Shown: positions 1 to 9,184, counted from the stretch's first letter. The stretch is DNA of 64,000 nt from Herbaspirillum sp. AP02 (GCF_015767275.1 NZ_JADWMY010000001.1:434001-498000), one strand, 5' to 3'. The notes: a model not told the origin generated them from the letters alone. Translations and numbers: made by a program.

Positions 1-1
1 C

Positions 2-1495
2 TTGCCGCAGGTGATGCAGATGTACGATATCCCGCGTGAAGATCCGGCCACCTTCGACATGATCTGCAAGGCCGATACCATCGGCGTGTTCCAGATCGAG
101 AGCCGGGCCCAGATGAGCATGCTGCCGCGCATGCAACCACGCACCCAGTACGACCTGGTGGTGCAGGTGGCCATCGTGCGGCCCGGTCCGATCCAGGGCG
201 GCATGGTCCACCCCTACCTGCGGCGGCGCGAAATGCTGCGCAATGGCGAGGGCTTCGACTATCCCGACAACACCAGCAAGAGCGGCAAGATCAGGCAGGT
301 GCTGGAGCGCACCCTGGGCATCCCCATCTTCCAGGAACAGGTGATGGACGTGGCCATTGAGGCCGCCGGCTACTCGCCCAGCGAGGCCGACGACCTGCGC
401 CGCTCCATGGCGGCCTGGAAGCGCAAGGGCGGCATGGGGCCGCACCACGAGCGGCTGGTGCTGGGCATGACCGACAATGGCTATTCACGTGAATTCGCCG
501 AAAGCATCTTCAACCAGATCGAGGGTTTCGGCGAATACGGCTTTCCGGAAAGCCATGCCGCCAGCTTTGCCCTGCTGACCTACTTCAGCAGTTGGCTCAA
601 GTGCCACGAGCCGGAGGCTTTCCTGTGCGGTCTGCTCAATAGCCAGCCCATGGGCTTCTATTCGCCCTCGCAGCTGATCCAGGATGCGCGCCGGCATGGG
701 GTGCGGGTGTTGCCGGCCAATGTCGTACGCAGCGCCTGGGAGTCCACCCTGGAAGCGCCCGGGGAACCGGCCACATCCGGACCGGTGCGCCCGGCCGTGC
801 GGCTGGGCATGAGCCTGCTGCGCGGCATGCCGGCCGAGGCGGCGCAGCGCATCGAGCAGGCGCGCGCCGAGCACCCCTTTACCGATGTCGACGACCTGGC
901 CCGGCGCGCCGCCCTGGATCGGCATGCCCTGCAGGCACTGGCGGCCGGCGATGCCCTGCGCGAACTGGCCGGCCATCGGCGCCAGGCCCTGTGGCATGCG
1001 GTGGGCGCGGTGCCCGACCGTGACCTGCTGCGCAGCGCGCCACGCGGCGACGATGCGGTGCAACTGGAGACACCCGGCGAAGGGGAACAGATCATCGACG
1101 ACTACCGTGCCATGAACCTGACCCTGCGCCGCCACCCGCTGGCCCTGCTGCGACCGACCCTGCAGCGCCGCCGCTTCATGAGCGTGGCTGATCTGAACAT
1201 GCTGCAGAACCGCCAGTTCGCCTGCTGCTGCGGCATCGTCACGGTGCGCCAGCGGCCGGGCACGGCCAAGGGTGTGATCTTCATGACGCTGGAAGACGAG
1301 ACCGGCTCGGCCAATGTCATCATCTGGCCGGCCGTGCTGGAACGACAGCGCAGCGAAGTGCTCAATGCGCGCCTGCTGGGGGTGTACGGCAGCTGGCAAT
1401 GCCAGGGAGAGGTGCGCCATCTGGTGGCCGGACGGCTGGAAGACTGGACCCACCTGCTCGGGGAACTACAGCCGCGCAGCCGCGATTTCTTCTGA
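2..1495 (+). CDS. dnaE2: Error-prone DNA polymerase III alpha subunit DnaE2 (ImuC), C-terminal part
   Basis: The gene enters from the left edge, so only about the last 497 codons of a protein that is usually near 1,050 residues are seen. The visible part starts inside the polymerase palm and fingers: IGVFQIESRAQ, the VRPGPIQGGMVHPYLRR stretch and the GFGEYGFPESHAASFALLTY stretch are characteristic of C-family polymerases, and the last is of the DnaE2 type. It is followed by a helix-hairpin-helix region and a C-terminal OB fold (about residues 400-480, GIVTVRQRPGTAKGVIFMTLEDE). DnaE2 is known to work with ImuA and ImuB in SOS-induced translesion synthesis; those partners would lie upstream, outside the window. 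It ends in TGA and faces the diguanylate cyclase gene 42 bases away. No clear terminator is visible between them. Confidence 0.93.
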   Translation: MPQVMQMYDIPREDPATFDMICKADTIGVFQIESRAQMSMLPRMQPRTQYDLVVQVAIVRPGPIQGGMVHPYLRRREMLRNGEGFDYPDNTSKSGKIRQVLERTLGIPIFQEQVMDVAIEAAGYSPSEADDLRRSMAAWKRKGGMGPHHERLVLGMTDNGYSREFAESIFNQIEGFGEYGFPESHAASFALLTYFSSWLKCHEPEAFLCGLLNSQPMGFYSPSQLIQDARRHGVRVLPANVVRSAWESTLEAPGEPATSGPVRPAVRLGMSLLRGMPAEAAQRIEQARAEHPFTDVDDLARRAALDRHALQALAAGDALRELAGHRRQALWHAVGAVPDRDLLRSAPRGDDAVQLETPGEGEQIIDDYRAMNLTLRRHPLALLRPTLQRRRFMSVADLNMLQNRQFACCCGIVTVRQRPGTAKGVIFMTLEDETGSANVIIWPAVLERQRSEVLNARLLGVYGSWQCQGEVRHLVAGRLEDWTHLLGELQPRSRDFF

Positions 1496-1537
1496 AGGGC
1501 TTGTCGAGGGTGATGGACAGTCTTCGGCACTCAGGCC

Positions 1538-2719
1538 TCAGGCTGCCAGCGCCAGGCGGAAGGCATTGCGCCCTTCGCTCTTGGCCCGGTACAGGGCCAG
1601 GTCAGCCTGGTGCACCAGTGCATCCCAGCCCAGCAGCTGGCCCGGCATGAGCAGCGCCAGGCCGACGCTAATGGTGACCGGCTGGCCATGGCCGAAGTCA
1701 TGCTGGCGCACCGTCTCCAGCAGGTGCTGGGCGATCTGTCGCGCCGCCACCTCGGCCAGCCCGGGGAAGACCGCGCAGAACTCCTCGCCGCCGTAGCGCC
1801 CCAGCAGGCCGGTCTGGCGGCAGCATTGCCGCAGCAGCGTGCCGATGTCGGCCAGCACGCGGTCACCCACCTGGTGGCCATGGGTATCGTTGATCTGTTT
1901 GAAATGGTCGACGTCGATGAAGGCCAGGGTCAGCACCTGTCTGGCCTGCACCGCCTGCTCCAGCACCAGTTCGCCACAGCGCACCAGCTCGCGCCGGTTC
2001 AGGGTGCCGGTCAGCTCGTCCACGGTAGCCAGGCGCTGCTTGTCGGCCAGTAGGCGTTCGAAATAGATCATCATCAGCGCCACCGACAGCAACAGGGTGC
2101 CACTGATGGGAATCAGATAGATCAGGGCTACCCCCAGGTTGCTCATCTCAGGTGGTTCGAACACTTCCGGATGGCGCAGCGAAATGACGAAGCGGCTGAC
2201 ATAGCTGGCGCTGAGGATGAGCAAGGCGCCGATACCGACGCAGCGACCGAAGGTCCAGCGTGGATAACGCTCGGCCAGGGCGCCGGAGAGTCCCTGGAGG
2301 AATTCCCACAGCACCAGGCAGAACACCACCTGCAGGCCGCAGACGGCCAGGAAGGCGCGCTGGGTGAACGTGGCGTCGGAGGCCAGCAGCACCGCAAAGG
2401 CGGCGGAGTAGACCACGATGAGCAGGCCCGGCCACCAGCGTAAACGGCGTTGGTAGAAGCTGCGCAGGCCGGCCCAGGCCACGATCCCGGAGGAAAACAC
2501 CAGGGTATTGCCCAGCAGCAGGCCCAGCGCGCGCGGGGTACCGCTCAGGCTGGCATAGACCACCACGGTGGCGCAGATACCCAGCGCCGCCAGCACCCCG
2601 GAGAGCGCCCACAGGCGGGTGAAGCGCTCCGAGGGCGTGCTGATGAACAGGCCCGTCATGATCACGCCACTGCAAAACTGAACGATGGCCAGCGCCAGGC
2701 TGGCGGTGAATGGATTCAT
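1538..2719 (-). CDS. Membrane-bound GGDEF-domain diguanylate cyclase
   Basis: A 393-residue protein with about six to seven hydrophobic segments in the first 225 residues and a C-terminal GGDEF domain. The active-site motif is RYGGEEF (GGEEF at residues 310-314), preceded by FIDVDHFKQINDTHGHQVGD, so cyclic-di-GMP synthesis from two GTP is expected. The product-inhibition I site is degenerate: the position of RxxD reads R301-Q-T-G304. I start at the ATG at 2719 (MNPFTASLALAI), which opens directly into the first membrane segment; an upstream TTG at 2791 would add 24 polar residues with no support. No named sensor domain is recognisable in the membrane part. Monocistronic and convergent with dnaE2. 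Confidence 0.88.
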   Translation of the reverse strand: MNPFTASLALAIVQFCSGVIMTGLFISTPSERFTRLWALSGVLAALGICATVVVYASLSGTPRALGLLLGNTLVFSSGIVAWAGLRSFYQRRLRWWPGLLIVVYSAAFAVLLASDATFTQRAFLAVCGLQVVFCLVLWEFLQGLSGALAERYPRWTFGRCVGIGALLILSASYVSRFVISLRHPEVFEPPEMSNLGVALIYLIPISGTLLLSVALMMIYFERLLADKQRLATVDELTGTLNRRELVRCGELVLEQAVQARQVLTLAFIDVDHFKQINDTHGHQVGDRVLADIGTLLRQCCRQTGLLGRYGGEEFCAVFPGLAEVAARQIAQHLLETVRQHDFGHGQPVTISVGLALLMPGQLLGWDALVHQADLALYRAKSEGRNAFRLALAA

Positions 2720-2992
2720 CCGGATAAGCCCGTCCACGGAACGGGTGAAGATTGCAGAACGGGAGAGTGTCCGATCAAGCCTGGCAGGCAAGCGCCCGGA
2801 ACCCCTTCCGGTGCCGCTGCTGGCTATCTGATGGCCTGGAATGGCTGCACAGGCAGGATGCGGCTAGTGTAACCGAAGCCGCCAGGATGATAGTGATTTT
2901 CAGCAATATGTCATTGAAAGTGAACGTTATTGCTGTACTGACAATACCCGCTTCTGCGTTCACTACGCCTTCATTGCAGCTTCATCGCGGTT

Positions 2993-3934
2993 TCATTCGC
3001 GCTCCAGCACGCGGGTATGGCTCCACTTCCCGGAACGGCACAGTTGATCAGTGACATCCAGCACCAGTCGCTCCACGGCCGCCGCTGCCGTGGTCAGGGG
3101 GATGTTGCGGGAAGCGCATAACACCAGGGTGCGCGAGATGCTCTCACCGGCGATGGCATGGGCCACCATGTCGCCGCGCTCGATGTCGGCCAGCAGCGGC
3201 GCCACCGGCAGGATGGTGGCACCGATATCGGCCAGGATGGCGGACTTCAGGATGGCCACCGAATTGATCTCGATGACATTGTCCAGGCTCATGCCCTGGG
3301 CGCGTACCAGGTTTTCGATGCGCGGGCGCACGCCATGGGCCAGGCCGGGCAGGATCAGGGGTGCCTGGAGGGCGCGCGCCAGCGGCACGCCCTTGCGTCC
3401 GGGGACGCCGTACTGCGACTTGGCGCGGGTGATGTACAGCATCTCTTCCTCGATCATCGGCGTGGCCGCGAACGAGGACAGCTGACCATCATCGAACAGC
3501 ACCGCCAGATTGATGCGGCCGGACTTGAGCTGGGTGATGAGGTTGCCGGTCAGTTCCTCGGTCAGTTGCAGCGTGATTTCCGGATAGGTGGAGCGCACCG
3601 CGTTCAACAGCGGCAGGGCCAGCGCATTGGACACGCTCTGCGGAATACCCAGCGCCACGGTGCCCGAGGGCTTGTCGGTGGATTGCGCCACGGCCTGCTT
3701 GGCGTCCTGCACCTGCTTGAGGATCGCCAGCGCGTGCTCATAGAAGACCTTGCCGGCATCGGTGGCGATCACGCCCTGGGCCGAGCGGTGCAGCAGTTGG
3801 GCCTCCATCTCGTCTTCCAGCTGGCGGATCTGCTGGGTCAGCGCCGGCTGGGCGATATGCAGCACCCGTGCCGCCCGCGAGAGCGAGCCGTGATCGACGA
3901 TGGCCACGAAGTAGCGCAGTTGGCGTAATTCCAT
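2993..3934 (-). CDS. LysR-family transcriptional regulator (Nac/Cbl-like)
   Basis: 313 residues. The N-terminal winged helix-turn-helix (about residues 1-60, MELRQLRYFVAIVDHGSLSRAA ending in LLHRSAQGVIATDAGK) is closest in wording to the Nac branch of LysR regulators (IAQPALTQQIRQLE). It is followed by a periplasmic-binding-protein-like effector domain (about 90-300). It lies 41 bases downstream of the GntR gene on the same strand, so the two may be co-transcribed, and both probably belong with the divergent aldehyde dehydrogenase module. The effector is not predictable from sequence. A nitrogen-control role is possible from the Nac likeness but unproven. Confidence 0.88.
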   Translation of the reverse strand: MELRQLRYFVAIVDHGSLSRAARVLHIAQPALTQQIRQLEDEMEAQLLHRSAQGVIATDAGKVFYEHALAILKQVQDAKQAVAQSTDKPSGTVALGIPQSVSNALALPLLNAVRSTYPEITLQLTEELTGNLITQLKSGRINLAVLFDDGQLSSFAATPMIEEEMLYITRAKSQYGVPGRKGVPLARALQAPLILPGLAHGVRPRIENLVRAQGMSLDNVIEINSVAILKSAILADIGATILPVAPLLADIERGDMVAHAIAGESISRTLVLCASRNIPLTTAAAAVERLVLDVTDQLCRSGKWSHTRVLERE

Positions 3935-3975
3935 GCGAAGGTTTTCCCTGCTGTCCAGCGAGTTGTCAAATTGTT

Positions 3976-4752
3976 TTACAGGCCCGGACGACTATTGAAC
4001 ATGCGGGTGCGCGCATTCTCGATGTGGCCCCGCATGGCGCGCCGGGCGCCTTCGGCATCCTGCAGCCGGATCAGTTCAAAGATCTGGCGGTGTTCGTCCA
4101 TGGCGTCCTGCGAGCGCTTCCAGGGCGGGATGTGCATCAGGTGGCGCAGCATGTTCACGGCATGGCTGACATCGTATTCCAGCGTCTTCATCACCTGCAC
4201 GAAGCGCAGGTTGCCGGTGGCCATGGCAATCGCCTCATGGAAGCCGAAGTCGTAATGGTGGGCGATGCCGCCGACCCGGTTGGCCTCTTCGAAGCCTTCC
4301 AGCAGGCGCTCCATCTGATCCAGGTCCTGCTTGTTGCGGCGCAGGGCTGCCATGTAGGCCGATTCGGGTTCCAGCACCAGGCGCAGTTCCAGGCCGTTCA
4401 TGATGTGACCGATGCGGGTCTCGGGCTCGCCGTCCGGGCGCGCCGGGGCCAGACCAGCCTTTTCCTTCACATAGGTCCCCGAACCCCGCAGGGATTCCAC
4501 CAACTGGTCCTCGCGCAGTCGGTCCAGCGCCTGCCGCACCACCGGGCGCGAGACCTCGAACAGCGTGGCCAGGTCATTCTCGGAAGGCAGCTTGCTGCCC
4601 ACCGCGATGCGTCCTTCCACGATGGCATGGAACAAGGTCTCATAGACCCGCTCGGCGAAGCGCTCCGGCCGCACCGGACCCAGGCCGACGGCGGCCAGGC
4701 TCAGGAGTTCGCTGGACGCGGCGGGGCGCGTCGGCTTGCTGGGGTTGGACAT
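3976..4752 (-). CDS. GntR-family regulator with FCD domain
   Basis: 258 residues: a GntR winged helix at about residues 32-100 (KLPSENDLATLFEVSRPVVRQALDRLREDQLV and the wing RGSGTYV), then an FCD ligand domain. The acidic/His metal-site positions of the FCD fold are visible in DFGFHEAI, MDEHRQIF and MRGHIENAR. FCD regulators commonly repress sugar-acid, lactate or other carboxylate catabolism and are released by the substrate. It is divergent from the aldehyde dehydrogenase gene with a 306-base shared upstream region, which makes it the likely local regulator of ALDH-SDR-MFS. The inducer is unknown. Confidence 0.9.
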   Translation of the reverse strand: MSNPSKPTRPAASSELLSLAAVGLGPVRPERFAERVYETLFHAIVEGRIAVGSKLPSENDLATLFEVSRPVVRQALDRLREDQLVESLRGSGTYVKEKAGLAPARPDGEPETRIGHIMNGLELRLVLEPESAYMAALRRNKQDLDQMERLLEGFEEANRVGGIAHHYDFGFHEAIAMATGNLRFVQVMKTLEYDVSHAVNMLRHLMHIPPWKRSQDAMDEHRQIFELIRLQDAEGARRAMRGHIENARTRMFNSRPGL

Positions 4753-5058
4753 CGATGCTCCAGGAGACTGAAATGGACGTTGCGCATGGTAGCGGATTTG
4801 CCGCCCTCCCCGCCACCCCTGGCGCTGCAGGTAGTCAGCAAAGTAGTAAATTTAATTGACAGCTTGTTCGCCCTGGCTTAGATTGGCTCACCACAAAAAG
4901 TAAAACGACTCAGGAGACACGCCCCTTGACAGGCCAACTCGCGGACCGTGCGTCCGGGACTGACCTCGTCCATGCCGCCTGCTGCGTTTTACTTCACCTT
5001 GCTCCACCTGCTTCACTCCAGTTGCGCTTTGCGCTTACCACCCAAGGACAGCACCGCC
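4753..5058 (+). promoter_or_regulatory. Divergent GntR / ALDH control region with sigma-70-like promoter
   Basis: A 306-base region between divergent genes. On the plus strand TTGACA (4856-4861), a 17-base spacer and TAGATT (4879-4884) form a good sigma-70 promoter, leaving a 5' leader of about 165 bases before the ALDH start. Just upstream, around 4830-4855, the DNA becomes AT-rich (AGTAGTAAATTTAATT), a plausible operator zone for the GntR repressor; no confident palindrome can be assigned. The ATG at 5059 is preceded by AAGGAC as ribosome-binding site. Confidence 0.5.
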
Positions 5059-6492
5059 ATGAAACAGCACTTCATCGACAACCGCTGGGTCGCCCCCGCC
5101 TCCGGCGAGAGCATTCCCGTCATCGATCCCTCCGACGGCCAGCCCTTCGAGGCCATCGCCCGCGGCAATGCCGCCGACATCGACCGTGCCGTCGGCGCCG
5201 CCCGTCGCGCCTATGAGGGCGCCTGGGGCAAGCTGTCGGCGGCCGAGCGCAGCCGCCTGATGATGAAACTGGCCTACAAGCTGCAGGATCATCAGGAAGA
5301 ACTGGCGCAACTGGAAGGCCGCGATTGCGGCAAACCGATGAAGCAGGCGCGCGCCGATGCGGCCGCCATCGTGCGCTATTTCGAGTTCTATGCCGGCGCC
5401 GCCGACAAGCTGCATGGCGAGACCATTCCTTATCAGGCCGGCTATACGGTGCTGACCCTGCGCGAGCCGCATGGCGTGACCGGCCATATCGTGCCGTGGA
5501 ACTATCCGATGCAGATCTTCGGGCGCTGCGTGGGCGGCGCCCTGGCAGCCGGCAATACCTGCGTGGTCAAGCCGGCCGAGGATGCCTGCCTGTCCATCCT
5601 GCGGATGGCCGAGCTGGCGGCCGAGGTGGGTTTTCCGGAAGGCGCGCTCAATATCGTGACCGGTTACGGCCACGAAGCCGGCGACCTGCTGGTCAAGCAT
5701 CCTGACGTGGACCATGTGTCCTTCACCGGCTCGCCCAACGTGGGCAAGCTGGTGGTGCGCGGCGCGGCCGAGCACCATACACCGGTCACCCTGGAACTGG
5801 GTGGCAAGTCGCCGCAAGTGGTGTTCGAGGACGCCGACATGGAGGCCATGCTGCCGGTGGTGGTCAATGCCATCGTGCAGAACGCCGGCCAGACCTGCTC
5901 CGCCGGCAGCCGCCTGCTGGTGCAACGCGGTGCCTATGAGCAGGTGCTGGAACGCCTGGCAGGCCTGTTTTCGCAACTGCGGGTCGGTTCTTCCCAGATG
6001 GACCTGGATTGCGGCCCGCTGATCCGCAAGACCCAGCAGGAGCGCGTGGCCGGCTTCCTCGCCGATGCGCGGCGCGACGGCATCCCGCTGGTGGCGCAGG
6101 GCGAAGTCGCCCCGGGTGCGCCGGCCAGCGGTTTCTACCAGGCCCCGGCGCTGCTGCGTGATGTGCCTTCGCGTCACCGACTGGCGCAGGAAGAGGTGTT
6201 CGGACCGGTACTGGCGGCCATGCCCTTCGAGGATGAGGCCGAGGCCATCGCCCTGGCCAACGGCACCGACTACGGGCTGGTGGCCAGCGTCTGGACCCGC
6301 GATGGCGGGCGCCAGATGCGCCTGGCGCGGGCCATCCGCAGCGGCCAGGTGTTCATCAACAACTATGGCGCCGGTGGTGGCGTGGAACTGCCCTTCGGCG
6401 GCGTCAAGGCCAGCGGCCACGGCCGTGAAAAAGGTTTCGAGGCGCTCTATGGCTTCACGGTCCTCAAGACCATCGCCATCCGCCACGGTTGA
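5059..6492 (+). CDS. NAD(P)-dependent aldehyde dehydrogenase
   Basis: 477 residues, the usual ALDH-superfamily length. Visible family motifs: VPWNYPMQIF (cofactor and oxyanion region), FTGSPNVGK (nucleotide binding), LELGGKSPQVVFEDAD with the general-base Glu, NAGQTCSAGSR with catalytic Cys280, and EEVFGPVLAAMPF near the C terminus. It oxidises an aldehyde to the acid; the wording is of the betaine/gamma-aminobutyraldehyde-like branch, but the substrate cannot be fixed from this. The start at 5059 (MKQHFIDNRWV) matches the family N terminus and has a ribosome-binding site. An in-frame ATG 111 bases upstream (4948) would add a hydrophobic, non-conserved tail and is less likely. First gene of an apparent operon with the SDR gene 48 bases downstream. 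Confidence 0.93.
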   Translation: MKQHFIDNRWVAPASGESIPVIDPSDGQPFEAIARGNAADIDRAVGAARRAYEGAWGKLSAAERSRLMMKLAYKLQDHQEELAQLEGRDCGKPMKQARADAAAIVRYFEFYAGAADKLHGETIPYQAGYTVLTLREPHGVTGHIVPWNYPMQIFGRCVGGALAAGNTCVVKPAEDACLSILRMAELAAEVGFPEGALNIVTGYGHEAGDLLVKHPDVDHVSFTGSPNVGKLVVRGAAEHHTPVTLELGGKSPQVVFEDADMEAMLPVVVNAIVQNAGQTCSAGSRLLVQRGAYEQVLERLAGLFSQLRVGSSQMDLDCGPLIRKTQQERVAGFLADARRDGIPLVAQGEVAPGAPASGFYQAPALLRDVPSRHRLAQEEVFGPVLAAMPFEDEAEAIALANGTDYGLVASVWTRDGGRQMRLARAIRSGQVFINNYGAGGGVELPFGGVKASGHGREKGFEALYGFTVLKTIAIRHG

Positions 6493-6540
6493 GCGGACCG
6501 GATTTCAATCAACACAACAGCATTTTCAAGGAGACACACC

Positions 6541-7299
6541 ATGCGTTTGCAAGACAAGGTAGCCATCGTGACCGGTGGCGGTTCGGGTTTCGGTGAGGGC
6601 ATCGCCAAGGCTTACGCCCGTGAAGGCGCGGCCATCGTCGTGGCCGACATCGGCGAGGCCGGCGGCCTGCGGGTGGTCGAGGAAATCAAGCGCGCTGGCG
6701 GCAAGGCGGTGTTCGCCCGGGCTGACGTGTCCAAGCGGGCCGACATGGACCAATTGCTGGCCACTGCCCTGGAACAGTTCGGCAAGCTCGACATCGTCGT
6801 CAACAATGCCGGCACCACCCACCGCAACCGTCCCATGCTGGAAGTGGAAGAGGAAGAATTCGACCGTGTCTATGCCGTCAATGTGAAGAGTATCTTCCTC
6901 TCGGCCAAGACCTTCGTGCCCTACTTCCGCCAGGTCGGCGGCGGCGCCTTCGTCAACATCGCCTCCACCGCCGGCGTGCGCCCGCGTCCGGGCCTGACCT
7001 GGTACAACGGTAGCAAGGGCGCGGTCATCACCACCAGCAAGTCGATGGCGGCCGAACTGGGTCCGGACAAGATCCGCGTGAACTGTGTCAACCCGGTGAT
7101 CTCGGCCACGGGCCTGTTGGCCGAGTTCATGGGCGTGCCCGACACCCCGGAAAACCGCAAGAAGTTCGTCGCCACCATCCCCATGGGCCGCTTCTCGACC
7201 CCCGAGGACATCGCCAATGCCTGCCTCTATCTGGGGTCGGACGAAGCCCAGTTCGTCACCGGCGTGTGCATCGAGGTCGATGGCGGGCGCTGCGTGTAA
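6541..7299 (+). CDS. SDR-family NAD(P)-dependent dehydrogenase
   Basis: 252 residues, classical short-chain dehydrogenase. The Rossmann motif TGGGSGFGEGIA begins at residue 11, NNAG is at 88-91, and the catalytic set is N114, S142, Y155 and K159 (WYNGSKG). The C terminus GVCIEVDGGRCV is typical of 3-oxoacyl reductase/glucose dehydrogenase-like members. It probably oxidises a hydroxyl substrate to a ketone or aldehyde in the same pathway as the upstream ALDH. AAGGAGA precedes the ATG. The substrate is unknown. Confidence 0.92.
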   Translation: MRLQDKVAIVTGGGSGFGEGIAKAYAREGAAIVVADIGEAGGLRVVEEIKRAGGKAVFARADVSKRADMDQLLATALEQFGKLDIVVNNAGTTHRNRPMLEVEEEEFDRVYAVNVKSIFLSAKTFVPYFRQVGGGAFVNIASTAGVRPRPGLTWYNGSKGAVITTSKSMAAELGPDKIRVNCVNPVISATGLLAEFMGVPDTPENRKKFVATIPMGRFSTPEDIANACLYLGSDEAQFVTGVCIEVDGGRCV

Positions 7300-7330
7300 A
7301 CACCTTCATGTGCGCGGGGGCGATATTGCT

Positions 7331-7358
7331 TTGACAATCCTGCCCCCGCCACTACAAT
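7331..7358 (+). promoter_or_regulatory. Sigma-70 promoter for the MFS gene
   Basis: TTGACA at 7331-7336, a 16-base spacer and TACAAT at 7353-7358: a consensus -35 and a 5/6 match -10. The position, about 75 bases upstream of the ATG at 7439 and downstream of the SDR stop, indicates that the permease gene has its own promoter even though it follows the ALDH-SDR pair. Confidence 0.6.
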
Positions 7359-7438
7359 GCTGGGCACCGTCAGCCGGCCACACAGAAGGGTCAGCGACGT
7401 AAAACAACATAACGTCAAAAAATCTACCGGAGCGAGAC

Positions 7439-8746
7439 ATGACTTATCAAGCAGGCGCGGCTGCCGACGGCGCGCGCGCATCCTTTGAAGACGCTACCTA
7501 CACCAAGGTCACCTGGCGCCTGTTGCCCTTGCTGTTCCTGTGCTACGTGGCCTCCTACCTGGACCGGGTCAACGTCGGCTTCGCCAAGCTGCAGATGCTG
7601 CAGGACCTGAAGTTCAGCGATACCGTCTACGGCCTGGGCGCGGGCATCTTCTTCCTGGGCTACTTCGTCTTCGAAGTCCCCAGCAACATGATCCTGCACA
7701 AGGTCGGGGCGCGCCTGTGGATCGCCCGCATCATGATCACCTGGGGCATCATCTCCGGCGCCATGGCCTACGTGACCACGCCGCAGATGTTCTACATCAT
7801 GCGTTTCCTGCTGGGGGTGGCCGAGGCCGGCTTCTTCCCGGGCGTGATCCTGTACCTGACCTACTGGTACCCGGCGGCGCGGCGCGGCAAGATCACCGCC
7901 CTGTTCATGACCGGCATCGCGCTCTCGGGCGTGATCGGCGGCCCGCTGTCGGGCTGGATCATGCATGCCATGCCAGGCGTGTGGGGCCATTCCGGCTGGC
8001 AGTGGATGTTCCTCCTGGAGGCCATTCCTTCCCTGATCCTGGGCGTGCTGGTGATCCTGTACATGAAGGATCGCATCCGAGATGCCCACTGGCTCAACGA
8101 GGAAGAAAAGCGCCTGCTGGAAACCAACATCAGCCATGAAGAAAGCCAGAAGGAACACCTGTCCCTGGGCGCCATGTTCTCCAATGGCCGGGTCTGGCTG
8201 GGCGCGCTGATCTACTTCTGCTTCGTCATGGGCTTGTATGGCGTGAGCTTCTGGCTGCCCACCATCATCAAGACCACCGGCGTGACCGATCCGCTCAACG
8301 TGGGCCTGTTGACGGCCATTCCCTATGCCTTCGCCGCCGTTGCGATGGTCGTGATCGCCCGTAGCGCCGACGCCCGTCGCGAACGCCGCTGGCACGTCGC
8401 CATCCCGGCCTTCCTGGGATGCATCGGCCTGCTGCTGTCGACCGTCTATGACCACAACACCACGCTGGCGATGGCCTCGCTGACGCTGGCCAGCGTCGGC
8501 ATCCTGACTACGCTGCCGCTGTTCTGGAGCCTGCCGACGGCCTTCCTGTCGGGTACTGCGGCGGCGGCCGGGATTGCGTTGATCAATTCGCTGGGCAACC
8601 TGGCCGGTTTCGTCAGCCCCTTCCTGGTGGGCTGGCTCAAGGACACCACCCAGAGCACCAATGCCGGCATGTACGTGCTGGCGGCGTCACTGGTGATCGG
8701 TGGCCTGTTGACGCTGACCCTGCCGGCCAGGCTGGTAAACCGGTAA
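7439..8746 (+). CDS. MFS transporter, anion:cation symporter (ACS)-like
   Basis: 435 residues with 12 predicted membrane helices. The signature SYLDRVNVGFAKLQM at the end of helix 1, FEVPSNMILHKVGARLWIARIMITWG, and RFLLGVAEAGFFPGVILYLTYWYPAARRG are typical of the ACS family (phthalate, tartrate, 4-hydroxyphenylacetate and hexuronate permeases). It most likely imports the carboxylate that the neighbouring dehydrogenases act on. A central cytoplasmic loop lies around residues 205-245 (EEEKRLLETNISHEE). It has its own promoter and is followed by a strong hairpin at 8779. Confidence 0.92.
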   Translation: MTYQAGAAADGARASFEDATYTKVTWRLLPLLFLCYVASYLDRVNVGFAKLQMLQDLKFSDTVYGLGAGIFFLGYFVFEVPSNMILHKVGARLWIARIMITWGIISGAMAYVTTPQMFYIMRFLLGVAEAGFFPGVILYLTYWYPAARRGKITALFMTGIALSGVIGGPLSGWIMHAMPGVWGHSGWQWMFLLEAIPSLILGVLVILYMKDRIRDAHWLNEEEKRLLETNISHEESQKEHLSLGAMFSNGRVWLGALIYFCFVMGLYGVSFWLPTIIKTTGVTDPLNVGLLTAIPYAFAAVAMVVIARSADARRERRWHVAIPAFLGCIGLLLSTVYDHNTTLAMASLTLASVGILTTLPLFWSLPTAFLSGTAAAAGIALINSLGNLAGFVSPFLVGWLKDTTQSTNAGMYVLAASLVIGGLLTLTLPARLVNR

Positions 8747-8778
8747 TCCATCCGGATGCAGTTCCGGATGCAATTCAG

Positions 8779-8807
8779 ACGGCGGCTCCCCGGAGCCGCC
8801 GTTGTCG
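8779..8807. terminator. Bidirectional hairpin between MFS gene and small membrane-protein gene
   Basis: ACGGCGGCTCC (8779-8789) pairs perfectly with GGAGCCGCCGT (8792-8802), an 11-base stem followed by TGTCGTTT. It sits in the convergent gap. A 10-base direct repeat (TCCGGATGCA) occurs twice just before it, at 8751 and 8763. Confidence 0.6.
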
Positions 8808-8809
8808 TT

Positions 8810-9100
8810 TCAGAGGCGAGCGGAAGACGGCGACTCCAGCGGCTCCAGCAGCTCACGCATGGCCAGCCGGACCACCTCGGCCTGCGTCGCCTGGGCATGG
8901 CGCTGGCGCTGCACGTCCAGCAGCGCATCCACCTTGGCGCGGTCACCGTGGCACAGCTCGGTCATGCGGGCCGTCATCTCCAGGTAGCCGTCGGGGTCAT
9001 GCAAAGGCCGGTCCTCACGGCTGACGTGGTGCAGCCAGGCACGGTCGAAGGCATAGAGCGCCAGCACGGCGCAGGACATCAGTATCAGCCAGGGCAGCAT
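8810..9100 (-). CDS. Small membrane-anchored protein of unknown function
   Basis: 96 residues starting at the ATG at 9100 (MLPWLILMSCAVLALYAFDRAW): one N-terminal membrane segment, then a soluble, charged, probably helical tail (residues 30-96). I do not recognise a family. It lies about 85 bases downstream of the livF-like gene on the same strand and could be the last gene of that operon. A longer frame up to 9178 is open but lacks a ribosome-binding site and has non-conserved character. Confidence 0.5.
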   Translation of the reverse strand: MLPWLILMSCAVLALYAFDRAWLHHVSREDRPLHDPDGYLEMTARMTELCHGDRAKVDALLDVQRQRHAQATQAEVVRLAMRELLEPLESPSSARL

Positions 9101-9184
9101 GGGAGTCTCGCAGGCGGGTAAAGCGGGGATTCTGCCTGCGCGCTGGCGGAACCACCATCGACCATGCGGGCAGAACAATGCGCA

